Source of the DNA: Pelomonas sp963992225
Lineage (GTDB): Bacteria > Pseudomonadota > Gammaproteobacteria > Burkholderiales > Burkholderiaceae_C
Assembly (NCBI GenBank): GCA_963992225.1
Contig: CAXDTK010000195.1
Span: 1 to 10,130 of the forward strand
Direction: 5' to 3'
Length of the DNA: 10,130 nt
Part shown: positions 1 through 5,804 of the stretch, piece after piece
Layout: every line of letters begins with the position of its first letter
Position numbering within the stretch: the stretch's first letter is position 1
The notes under the pieces: generated by a model
The model's database searches: none
What the model saw: only the letters and a program-made list of their open reading frames with translations
What the model was told of the DNA's origin: nothing
Position numbers and translations under genes: made by a program

Positions 1-541
1 AGGCGATCAGGTCGCCGATGTACTGCGGCGAGATCACGTCCAGGAACTCGCTGCCGGCCGGCACGCCCAGGCGGTTGATCTCCAGCAGCAGCTGCCGCGC
101 GATGCGCAGGCCCTCGTCGATGCGGAAGCTCTCGTCCAGGTAGGGGTCGTTGATCAGCCCCTTCCAGCCCACCGTCGTGCGCGGTTTCTCGAAGTACACG
201 CGCATCACGATCTCCAGCGTGCCGGCGTGCTTCTCGCGCTCGGCGCGCAGGCGGCGCGCGTACTCCAGCGCCGCCGCCGGGTCGTGGATGGAGCAGGGGC
301 CGATGACCACCAGCAGGCGGTCGTCCTCGCCGCTCATGATCTTGCGGATGCGCTGGCGCGTCTGGCTCACCAGCGTCTCCATCGCGGTGCCGCGGATGGG
401 GAAGAAGCGGATCAGGTGCTCCGGCGGCGGCAGCGGCGTGATGTCGAGGATGCGCTCGTCATCGGTGGCGCTGGTCTTGTCGTCCTGCGAGTACCAGCGC
501 TGGGCTTCGGGTTCGACGGACTGGAGCTGGGAGGCATTCAT
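1..541 (-). CDS. aroG: 3-deoxy-7-phosphoheptulonate (DAHP) synthase, type I, N-terminal part (runs off left edge)
   Basis: The product condenses phosphoenolpyruvate with erythrose 4-phosphate, the first step of the shikimate pathway to Phe, Tyr and Trp, in the cytoplasm. Only the first 180 residues are in the window. They carry the family motif GPCSIHD at residues 81-87, whose Cys is a metal ligand in E. coli AroG. RVYFEKPRTTVGWKG follows at 114-128, with the PEP-binding Arg/Lys, then NDPYLDESF near 131-139, where feedback-site residues sit in E. coli AroG. The text resembles AroG more than AroF or AroH, but the regulatory ligand cannot be read from it. The start ATG at 541 has an AAGG about 9 nt upstream; a second ATG at 537 is out of frame. 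The N-terminus is roughly 15-20 residues longer than E. coli AroG. An attenuator lies directly upstream. Confidence 0.97.
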   Translation of the reverse strand, partial: MNASQLQSVEPEAQRWYSQDDKTSATDDERILDITPLPPPEHLIRFFPIRGTAMETLVSQTRQRIRKIMSGEDDRLLVVIGPCSIHDPAAALEYARRLRAEREKHAGTLEIVMRVYFEKPRTTVGWKGLINDPYLDESFRIDEGLRIARQLLLEINRLGVPAGSEFLDVISPQYIGDLIA

Positions 542-555
542 CTTCGGGCACCTTC

Positions 556-594
556 AAAAAGAAAAAACCGCCGGGCTTTGGAGGCCCGGCGGTT
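556..594 (-). terminator. Rho-independent terminator hairpin of the aroG attenuator
   Basis: On the minus strand a perfect 11-bp stem (AACCGCCGGGC at 594-584 paired with GCCCGGCGGTT at 576-566) closes a 7-nt loop. It is followed at once by a U-tract (TTTTCTTTTT, 565-556). The U-tract ends 14 nt before the aroG start codon, so the structure lies inside the aroG transcript leader and can stop transcription before the gene. Together with the aromatic leader peptide upstream it reads as an attenuator. This is a direct sequence observation; function is inferred. Confidence 0.92.
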
Positions 595-644
595 CTTGGG
601 GAGTCTGGGTTCAGCGCGCGCGCTCAGGACTCTCCACCGCCGGG
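585..644 (-). promoter_or_regulatory. Alternative antiterminator pairing of the aroG leader
   Basis: The minus-strand segment CCCGGCGGT at 644-636, inside the leader peptide gene, repeats the 3' terminator arm exactly. It can therefore pair over 9 bp with ACCGCCGGG at 593-585, the 5' terminator arm, excluding the terminator. A ribosome stalled on the first aromatic codons (about 660-671) would leave 636-644 free, allowing antitermination. A ribosome reaching the stop codon at 624-626 would cover it, allowing termination. No separate upstream 1:2 hairpin partner was evident. A second short pairing (GGTTCTT at 658-652 with AAGAACC at 597-591) is also possible and would compete. Confidence 0.75.
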
Positions 645-686
645 GCAGGGGAAGAACCAAAAGCGAAAGTAGACAGCGCGGGACAT
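624..686 (-). CDS. Aromatic amino acid leader peptide of aroG (attenuator sensor)
   Basis: This is a 20-codon open reading frame on the minus strand. After MSRAV it encodes YFRFWFF, then a Pro/Gly-rich tail and a TGA stop at 624-626. Six of seven consecutive codons (651-671) specify Phe, Tyr or Trp. That density is rare by chance and is the signature of leader peptides such as PheL and TrpL, where ribosome stalling on uncharged tRNA senses amino-acid shortage. The stop codon lies 29 nt before the terminator stem, and the tail codons overlap the antiterminator strand. Phe dominates (five codons, against one Tyr and one Trp), so tRNA-Phe charging is the likely main signal. No clear Shine-Dalgarno precedes the ATG. 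The product probably has no function beyond being translated. Confidence 0.87.
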   Translation of the reverse strand: MSRAVYFRFWFFPCPGGGES

Positions 687-767
687 GAGCTGGAATCTAG
701 CACGCCCGCCGCGCAGCGGCTTCGACGCTGCTCAAAGCAGCCATCGCGCGGCGCGACAGCAATTCGC

Positions 768-1106
768 TCAGCGGGACGGCCGCGACGGCCCGGACGCCGG
801 CATGCTGGCCGGCGCCGCGGCCGGCGTGCCATCGCCGCCGGTGGGCGGGATGGGTTTGCTGCTCTGCCCGCCGCTGGAGGCGTTGTCGGCGATCAAGGCC
901 CCGATGGCCGGGGGCGCGTTGGCCTGGTCCGAGGCGCCGCGCAGATCGGCACTGGGCCGCACGCCGGAGGCCGGCGCGGAGGCCGGGTCAGGCAGCGGCA
1001 CCACGGCAGGAGCCTGGGGGCGGCAGGCGCCCAGCAGCGGCAACACGAGCGCCAGCGCGGGCAGCCAGGCGGAGCGGGCCGTGAAGTGGGCGATGGAGCG
1101 GTGCAT
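768..1106 (-). CDS. Small Pro/Ala-rich lipoprotein of unknown function
   Basis: This 112-residue protein has a typical lipoprotein signal: a short basic n-region, a hydrophobic stretch, then LPLLGAC with the lipidated Cys at residue 28. The rest is low-complexity and rich in Pro, Ala, Ser and Gly, with no domain I recognise; it may be a disordered periplasmic tether. The ATG at 1106 is chosen because AAGGGG lies 5 nt upstream. An in-frame ATG at 1124 lacks a ribosome site and would add six residues before the signal. It lies 132 nt downstream of tldD and 81 nt upstream of the aroG leader on the same strand. The spacing does not show whether it shares their transcripts. The signal is clear; the function is unknown. 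Confidence 0.72.
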   Translation of the reverse strand: MHRSIAHFTARSAWLPALALVLPLLGACRPQAPAVVPLPDPASAPASGVRPSADLRGASDQANAPPAIGALIADNASSGGQSSKPIPPTGGDGTPAAAPASMPASGPSRPSR

Positions 1107-1238
1107 GGGAACCCCTTTCGACACCGCACGCCGGGCGCGAAGGCAGACCCGGAGCGTGCTGGCGCCGAGCTTAGGCAGCGCGACGGCGCCGCCCTGTCGG
1201 CGCCCACGCGGCCGCGCTGTAGGAGCCCGGCGCGCCGC

Positions 1239-2702
1239 TCAGGCCGTGCCGCCGACGGTCAGCCCGTCGATGCGCAGCGTCGGCTGGCCTACGCCCACCG
1301 GCACGCTCTGGCCTTCCTTGCCGCAGACGCCCACGCCGGTGTCCAGCGCCATATCGTTGCCGATCATGCTGACGCGCGTCAGCGCGTCCGGGCCGTTGCC
1401 GATGATGGTGGCGCCCTTCACCGGGTACTGGATCTTGCCGTTCTCCACCCAGTAGGCCTCGCTGGCCGAGAACACGAACTTGCCGCTGGTGATGTCCACC
1501 TGGCCGCCGCCGAAGTTGGTGGCGTACAAGCCCTTCTTGATGGAGGCGACGATCTCCTGCGGGTCGTCCTGGCCGCCCAGCATGTAGGTGTTGGTCATCC
1601 GCGGCATCGGCATGTGGGCATAGCTCTCGCGGCGGCCGTTGCCGGTGGGGGCCACCTTCATCAGCCGCGCGTTCATCGCGTCCTGGATGTAGCCCTTCAG
1701 GATGCCGTCCTCGATCAGCACGTTGCGCTGGCTGGCGCAGCCCTCGTCGTCCACGTTCAGCGAGCCGCGGCGGTCCGGCAGCGTGCCGTCGTCCAGCACC
1801 GTGACGCCCTTGGCCGCCACGCGCTGGCCGATGCGGCCGGAGAAGGCGCTGGAGCCCTTGCGGTTGAAATCTCCCTCCAGCCCGTGGCCCACGGCCTCGT
1901 GCAGCAGCACGCCGGGCCAGCCCGGGCCCACCACCACCGTCATCTCGCCGGCCGGCGCGGGCCGGCTGTCGAGGTTGGTCAGCGCCGCATGCACGGCCTG
2001 CTCCACGTAGGTGGCGATCATCTCGTCGGTGAAATAGGCCAGCCCGAAGCGCCCGCCGCCGCCGCCCGAGCCCACCTCGCGGCGGCCGTTGCTCTCGGCG
2101 ATGACGGTGATGGACAGGCGCACCAGCGGCCGCACGTCGGCCGCCAGCGTGCCGTCGGCACGGGCGATCAGCACCACCTCGTGCTCGGCGGCCAGGCCGG
2201 CCATGACCTGCGCCACGCGCGGGTCCTTGGCGCGGGCCATCTTCTCGGTGCGCTCCAGCAGCGCCACCTTGGCCGCGCTGTCGAGGCTGGCGATGGGGTC
2301 GGCCACGCCGTACAGCTCGCGGCTGCCGGCCACGCGGCTCTGGCCCGGCACCTTCACGCGCCGGCTCTGGCCGGCCGCGGCGATGGTGCGCACGGTGCGC
2401 GCGGCGTCCAGCAGCGAGTCCAGCGAGATGTCGTCGGAGTACGCGAACGCGGTCTTCTCGCCGGCCACGGCGCGCACGCCCACGCCCTGGTCGATGCTGA
2501 ACGAGCCGCTCTTGACAATGCCCTCCTCCAGGCTCCAGCCCTCGGCGCGGGTGGTCTGGAAGTAGAGGTCGGCGTCGTCGACGCGATGCTCCGTGATCAG
2601 GCGCAGCGCCTGCGAGAGCGAGGCCTCGGTCAGGCCGAAGGGCTCCAGCAGTTGCGAGCGGGCGGTGGCCAGGCGGGCCAGGGTGGGTTCGACGGCGATC
2701 AT
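1239..2702 (-). CDS. tldD: Metalloprotease TldD
   Basis: TldD is the catalytic half of the TldD/TldE (PmbA) zinc protease, which trims unfolded peptides. In enterobacteria it matures microcin B17 and degrades the antitoxin CcdA. The 487-residue length fits the family (about 480). The zinc motif HExxxH is present as HEAVGH at 268-273 within GVLLHEAVGHGLEGDF. The conserved C-terminal region GVGVCGKEGQSVPVG supplies the metal-coordinating Cys at about 460. The N-terminal half contains the usual family segment around GWSLEEGIVKSGSF. The ATG start at 2702 has no strong Shine-Dalgarno, but the protein aligns from its first residues. Its partner gene tldE/pmbA is not in the window. The gene is divergent from the small secreted-protein gene at 2818. 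Confidence 0.97.
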   Translation of the reverse strand: MIAVEPTLARLATARSQLLEPFGLTEASLSQALRLITEHRVDDADLYFQTTRAEGWSLEEGIVKSGSFSIDQGVGVRAVAGEKTAFAYSDDISLDSLLDAARTVRTIAAAGQSRRVKVPGQSRVAGSRELYGVADPIASLDSAAKVALLERTEKMARAKDPRVAQVMAGLAAEHEVVLIARADGTLAADVRPLVRLSITVIAESNGRREVGSGGGGGRFGLAYFTDEMIATYVEQAVHAALTNLDSRPAPAGEMTVVVGPGWPGVLLHEAVGHGLEGDFNRKGSSAFSGRIGQRVAAKGVTVLDDGTLPDRRGSLNVDDEGCASQRNVLIEDGILKGYIQDAMNARLMKVAPTGNGRRESYAHMPMPRMTNTYMLGGQDDPQEIVASIKKGLYATNFGGGQVDITSGKFVFSASEAYWVENGKIQYPVKGATIIGNGPDALTRVSMIGNDMALDTGVGVCGKEGQSVPVGVGQPTLRIDGLTVGGTA

Positions 2703-2817
2703 GACCCGATTCTAGGAAGCGGCTCGCCGACATGCTTCTTTACCAAGGCCTTGTCGGCGGCAGGTGTATGCCCGTCGTTGTGGGCGGGCCTCGTGCACTC
2801 CACCGAAAGGACCTGTG

Positions 2818-3168
2818 ATGATGACCGTTTCCCGCGCCCTGATCGCCCTGCTGGCCGTGGCCGGCGCCCAAGCCTTCGCCCAGGCGCCCGCCTCCGCGCC
2901 GGGCACCCACACGCCGCGCATCGAGCAGCGCGAGGCCCACCAGCAGGCCCGCATCGCCCAGGGCGCCGCCAGCGGCAGCCTGACCGCGCAGGAGACCCTG
3001 CGGCTGGAGAAGGAGCAGGCCCGCATCGACACCGCCGAGAGCAAGGCCAAGTCGGACGGCACCGTCACGGCCAAGGAACGCCGCCGCCTGCACGCCATGC
3101 AGGACGGCGCCAGCCGCGACATCCACCGCAAGCGCCACAACGCGCGCGCCGCGAGCGCACCAGACTGA
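2818..3168 (+). CDS. Small secreted protein with two tandem helix-loop-helix repeats, function unknown
   Basis: The 116-residue product begins with a signal peptide (MMTVSRALIALLAVAGAQAF, likely cleaved after AQAFA or AQA near residue 22). The mature part is charged and helical, and contains two similar units. The first is QARIAQGAASGSLTAQE followed by TLRLEKEQ. The second is QARIDTAESKAKSDGTVTAKE followed by RRRLHAMQ. Each has a G-x-[LV]-T-x-x-E turn, resembling the second half of an EF-hand loop (Gly6, hydrophobic 8, Glu12), but the ligands at loop positions 1 and 3 are absent. I have seen similar uncharacterised proteins in Burkholderiales but know no function. The ATG at 2818 is chosen for the AAAGGA site 6 nt upstream; a longer reading from 2764 would put 18 residues before the signal. 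Confidence 0.82.
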   Translation: MMTVSRALIALLAVAGAQAFAQAPASAPGTHTPRIEQREAHQQARIAQGAASGSLTAQETLRLEKEQARIDTAESKAKSDGTVTAKERRRLHAMQDGASRDIHRKRHNARAASAPD

Positions 3169-3195
3169 TACCGCTGCTAACAACTCCGTCGCCGG

Positions 3196-3216
3196 CACAT
3201 CCCTGCTAGGGATGTG
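3196..3216. promoter_or_regulatory. Perfect 9-bp inverted repeat, candidate operator or weak terminator
   Basis: CACATCCCT and AGGGATGTG are separated by only GCT, forming an uninterrupted palindrome between the small secreted-protein gene (stop at 3168) and the PEP-CTERM dehydrogenase gene (start 3279). Neither strand has a T-run after it, so it is not a standard intrinsic terminator. Its compactness fits a dimeric regulator site or a stabilising 3' hairpin. The function is not determined. Confidence 0.45.
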
Positions 3217-3238
3217 ACAGGCCTGGACGCGGGGCCAG

Positions 3239-3281
3239 CATGCAGCGCATCCGAATGCCTCGGACCACGGAGCGCTGCATG
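3239..3281 (+). promoter_or_regulatory. 10-bp inverted repeat enclosing the start codon of the PEP-CTERM dehydrogenase gene
   Basis: CATGCAGCGC at 3239-3248 is the exact reverse complement of GCGCTGCATG at 3272-3281, with 23 nt between. The right arm contains the whole ATG (3279-3281) and touches the end of the GGAG ribosome site (3269-3272). If formed in mRNA, the stem would hide the translation start. The left arm itself holds an in-frame ATG at 3240, the alternative upstream start. The pairing is seen; regulation is inferred. Confidence 0.4.
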
Positions 3282-4466
3282 AAACGACTCTCCCTCGCCA
3301 CGCTGGCCCTGCTGGCGGGCGCCGCGCTGGCCCAGACCCCCGTGGGCAGCGGCTACACGCAGCCGGTCTTCCTGACCGCACCGGTGGGCGACAGCCGCCT
3401 GTTCGTCGTCGAGAAGGGTGGCGTCATCAAGGTGCAGCAGGGCGGCAGCGTGTCGACCTGGCTGGACATTTCGGCCAAGGTCGACACCGGCGGCGAGCGC
3501 GGCCTGCTGGGCCTGGCCTTCGACCCCGGCTTTTCCAGCAACGGCCGCTTCTACGTCGACTACATCGACAAGGCCACGCTCAACACCGTCGTCGCCAGCT
3601 ACACGGTCAATGGCTCAGGCGCCGTAGACATGGCCAGCGGCCGGACCGTCATCACGGTGGCCCAGCCGGCCGGGCGCGACAACCACAAGGCGGGCTGGAT
3701 AGGCTTCAGTCCGGCCGACCCCGTCCACCTCTTCATCGCCACGGGCGACGGCGGCAGCGCCAACGACCCCGACAACCACGCGCAGAACCTGGGCAGCAAC
3801 CTGGGCAAACTGCTGCGCATTACGCCTGGCGCGGACAGCGGCTACACCGTGCCGGCCGACAACCCCTTCGTGGGCGTGGCCGGCAACGACGAGATCTGGG
3901 CCTATGGCCTGCGCAACCCCTACCGCAACAGCTTCGACCGCCAGACCGGCGACCTGTGGATGGGCGACGTGGGCCAGGGTGCGCGCGAGGAGATCGACTT
4001 CGCCGCGGCGGCCAGCGGCCTGGGCCGCGGCGCCAACTACGGCTGGCGGGTGCGCGAAGGCAGCATCGCCACGCCGGGCATCAGCGACCCCTTGCCCGCC
4101 GGCCTTACCGGGCCGCTCTACGACTATGGCCGCGACCTGGGCGGCTCCATCATCGGCGGCTACATCTACCGCGGCGGCGATGCCGGCCTGGCGGGCCAGT
4201 ACGTGTTCGGCGACTTCGTCTCGGGCCGCATCTGGCGCATGAGCCTGAGCGGCGGCGCCGTGGGCAGCGTGACCGAGATGGCCTCGCCCTTCGGCGGCTT
4301 CACGCTGACCAGTTTCGGCGAGGGCGGCGACGGGGCGCTCTACGCGGTGGGGCTGAACGGCGACATCGTGCTGCTGGCCGCGGCGGTACCCGAGCCGGCC
4401 CCGGCGCTGCTGCTGGCGCTGGGCCTGGCTGCGGGCGGCCTGCTCACGCGTCGCCGCCGCGCTTGA
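3279..4466 (+). CDS. PQQ-type glucose/sorbosone dehydrogenase-like secreted protein with PEP-CTERM anchor
   Basis: The 395-residue product starts with a signal peptide (MKRLSLATLALLAGAALAQ). A six-bladed propeller of the glucose/sorbosone dehydrogenase family follows. Visible motifs are ERGLLGLAFDPGF (73-85), DNHKAGWIGFSP (134-145, with the candidate catalytic His136), LFIATGDGGS (151-160), EIWAYGLRNPYRNSFD (205-220) and NYGWRVREG (253-261). The C-terminus is a PEP-CTERM sorting signal: VPEP at 370-373, a hydrophobic helix, then TRRRRA. That implies processing by an exosortase encoded elsewhere. Relatives oxidise sugars using pyrroloquinoline quinone, but the substrate here is unknown. The start at 3279 is preferred for its GGAG site and normal signal peptide; an in-frame ATG at 3240 would add 13 residues. 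The last 23 bp overlap the end of rsmI. Confidence 0.93.
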   Translation: MKRLSLATLALLAGAALAQTPVGSGYTQPVFLTAPVGDSRLFVVEKGGVIKVQQGGSVSTWLDISAKVDTGGERGLLGLAFDPGFSSNGRFYVDYIDKATLNTVVASYTVNGSGAVDMASGRTVITVAQPAGRDNHKAGWIGFSPADPVHLFIATGDGGSANDPDNHAQNLGSNLGKLLRITPGADSGYTVPADNPFVGVAGNDEIWAYGLRNPYRNSFDRQTGDLWMGDVGQGAREEIDFAAAASGLGRGANYGWRVREGSIATPGISDPLPAGLTGPLYDYGRDLGGSIIGGYIYRGGDAGLAGQYVFGDFVSGRIWRMSLSGGAVGSVTEMASPFGGFTLTSFGEGGDGALYAVGLNGDIVLLAAAVPEPAPALLLALGLAAGGLLTRRRRA

Positions 4467-5394
4467 GCGCCAGCCCGGCGTCGTAGAGCCGGTTGCGCGG
4501 CGCGCCGCTGATCTGCGCCGCCAGCGCCACCGCCTGCTTCAGCGGCAGCTCGGCCGCCAGCAGGCCCAGCACACGCAGCGCCTCGGCCGGCAACTCGTCC
4601 TCCGCCGCGGCCTGCGGCTGGAGCGCATGCAGCACCAGCACGAACTCGCCGCGCAACCGCTGCGCGTCGGCGGCCAGCCAGGGCGGCAGCGTGGCGGCCT
4701 CGGCGGTGTGGATGCTCTCGAACTGCTTGGTCAGCTCGCGGCAGACCGTCACCCGGCGCCCGGGCGCCAGCGCCGCCAGCAGGCCGATCAGCTCGGCGAT
4801 GCGGTGCGGCGCCTCGAACACCACCTGGCTCTGGCCCTCGACGGCCAGCAGCGACTGCAGCGCCGTGCGTCGCTCGCCGGCCTTGGTGGGCAGGAAGCCG
4901 GCGAAGGCAGAGCCGGACGCGGCCGTGTCGCCCGCCACGCTGAGCGCCGTCACGGCGCTGCTGGGCCCCGGCAGCGGCAGCACGCGGTAGCCGGCCGCCA
5001 CCACGGCCTGCACCAGCACGGCGCCGGGGTCGGAGATCGCGGGCGTGCCGGCATCCGACGCATAGGCCACGCGCTCGCCCGCGGCCAGCCGGGCGATGAC
5101 GGCGGCGCTGCCCTCGCGCTCGTTGTGCTGGTGCACCGCGATCAGCGGCTTGTGCAGGCCCAGGTGGCGCAGCAGCGAGCCGCCCTGGCGCGTGTCCTCG
5201 CAGGCCAGCGCGTCGACCAGCCCGAGCGCATGGATGGCGCGCAGGCTCAGGTCCGCCAGGTTGCCGATGGGCGTGGCCACCAGGTACAGCGTGGCGGCCG
5301 GATACTGCTGGCCACCGGCCGCGGCCTGCGCGGCCTGGCGAAGCAGGGAGGCGTCAATGTTCAAGTGGGGCTCTCGTTCTGGACCGGACACCAC
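4444..5394 (-). CDS. rsmI: 16S rRNA (cytidine1402-2'-O)-methyltransferase RsmI
   Basis: RsmI methylates the ribose of C1402 in 16S rRNA, in the ribosomal P site, using S-adenosylmethionine. The tetrapyrrole-methylase fold is shown by LYLVATPIGNLADLSLRA (TPIGN at 41-45), CEDTR (65-69), YASDAGTPAISDPG (111-124) and LPLPGPSSAVTAL (139-151). The C-terminal region is the usual RsmI extension with ELTKQFE. The longest reading, from the GTG at 5394, gives 316 residues with a non-conserved N-terminus and no ribosome site. A TTG at 5364 (leading to NIDASLLRQ) has GAGAG upstream and may be the true start, giving about 306 residues. E. coli RsmI has 286. The 5' end overlaps yraN head-to-head and the 3' end overlaps the dehydrogenase gene. 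Confidence 0.95.
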   Translation of the reverse strand: MVSGPEREPHLNIDASLLRQAAQAAAGGQQYPAATLYLVATPIGNLADLSLRAIHALGLVDALACEDTRQGGSLLRHLGLHKPLIAVHQHNEREGSAAVIARLAAGERVAYASDAGTPAISDPGAVLVQAVVAAGYRVLPLPGPSSAVTALSVAGDTAASGSAFAGFLPTKAGERRTALQSLLAVEGQSQVVFEAPHRIAELIGLLAALAPGRRVTVCRELTKQFESIHTAEAATLPPWLAADAQRLRGEFVLVLHALQPQAAAEDELPAEALRVLGLLAAELPLKQAVALAAQISGAPRNRLYDAGLALKRGGDA

Positions 5395-5752
5395 GACGCG
5401 GGGCGCTGCGGCCGAGGATGCGGCGCTGGCCCACCTGCAACGGGCCGGCCTGCGCCTTCTGGAACGGAATTATCGAGTCGCCGCCGGCCCCAGCCGCCGC
5501 GCCGGCGAGGTGGACCTCGTCATGCAGGACCGCGACGGCACGCTGGTGTTCGTCGAGGTGCGCGCGCGGGCCGACGCAGCGCATGGCGGCGCCGCGGCCA
5601 GCGTGACGCCGGCCAAGCAGCGCCGCCTGGTCTATGCCGCCCAGCATTACCTGATGCGCCATGCCAGCCCGCCGCCTTGCCGCTTCGACGTGGTCGCACT
5701 CGATGGGGCGGATCTCACCTGGCTGCAGGCCGCGTTCGACCTCGGGGGCTGA
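5357..5752 (+). CDS. yraN: YraN (UPF0102) family nuclease-fold protein
   Basis: This 131-residue protein belongs to the UPF0102 family, which has a restriction-endonuclease-like (Holliday-junction resolvase type) fold but no settled role. Family features are present: G-x-x-x-E at the N-terminus (RGAAAED near 15-21), LLERNYR (34-40), the active-site-like pair GEVDLV (50-55) and FVEVRAR (65-71), and GGAAASVTPAKQRRL (77-91) with the conserved Lys. The start ATG at 5357 follows a strong AGGGAGG site at 5345-5351 with a 5-nt spacer. That site lies inside the antisense rsmI coding region, so the promoter for yraN must too. It is followed 52 nt later by the SIS gene, the same order as yraN-diaA in E. 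coli. Confidence 0.95.
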   Translation: MFKWGSRSGPDTTTRGAAAEDAALAHLQRAGLRLLERNYRVAAGPSRRAGEVDLVMQDRDGTLVFVEVRARADAAHGGAAASVTPAKQRRLVYAAQHYLMRHASPPPCRFDVVALDGADLTWLQAAFDLGG

Positions 5753-5804
5753 CACGCCGCGCTGGCGCCGGTCGGCCGGCGAGGGGCTTCTATGATCCGC
5801 CCCA

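Noticed and set aside
613..623. Alternating GC run (GCGCGCGCG) after the leader peptide stop
   Set aside because: It is short and within normal GC-rich composition. It could slip or self-pair but does not clearly belong to the attenuator stems.
2726..2758. GCCGACA/TGTCGGC inverted repeat between tldD and the secreted-protein gene
   Set aside because: Seven-bp arms with a 19-nt loop are expected by chance in GC-rich DNA, and no promoter elements could be aligned around it.
3194..3207. Sigma-54 type promoter (GGCAC followed by TGC) before the PEP-CTERM gene
   Set aside because: Spacing between the GG and GC elements is one base short of the strict consensus, and the TTGC part does not match.
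150..3209. Very long plus-strand open frame (about 1,019 codons) opposite aroG, the lipoprotein and tldD
   Set aside because: Its translation is a low-complexity Arg/Ala/His/Gln-rich string typical of the antisense frame of GC-rich genes, and the opposite strand carries clear AroG and TldD motifs.
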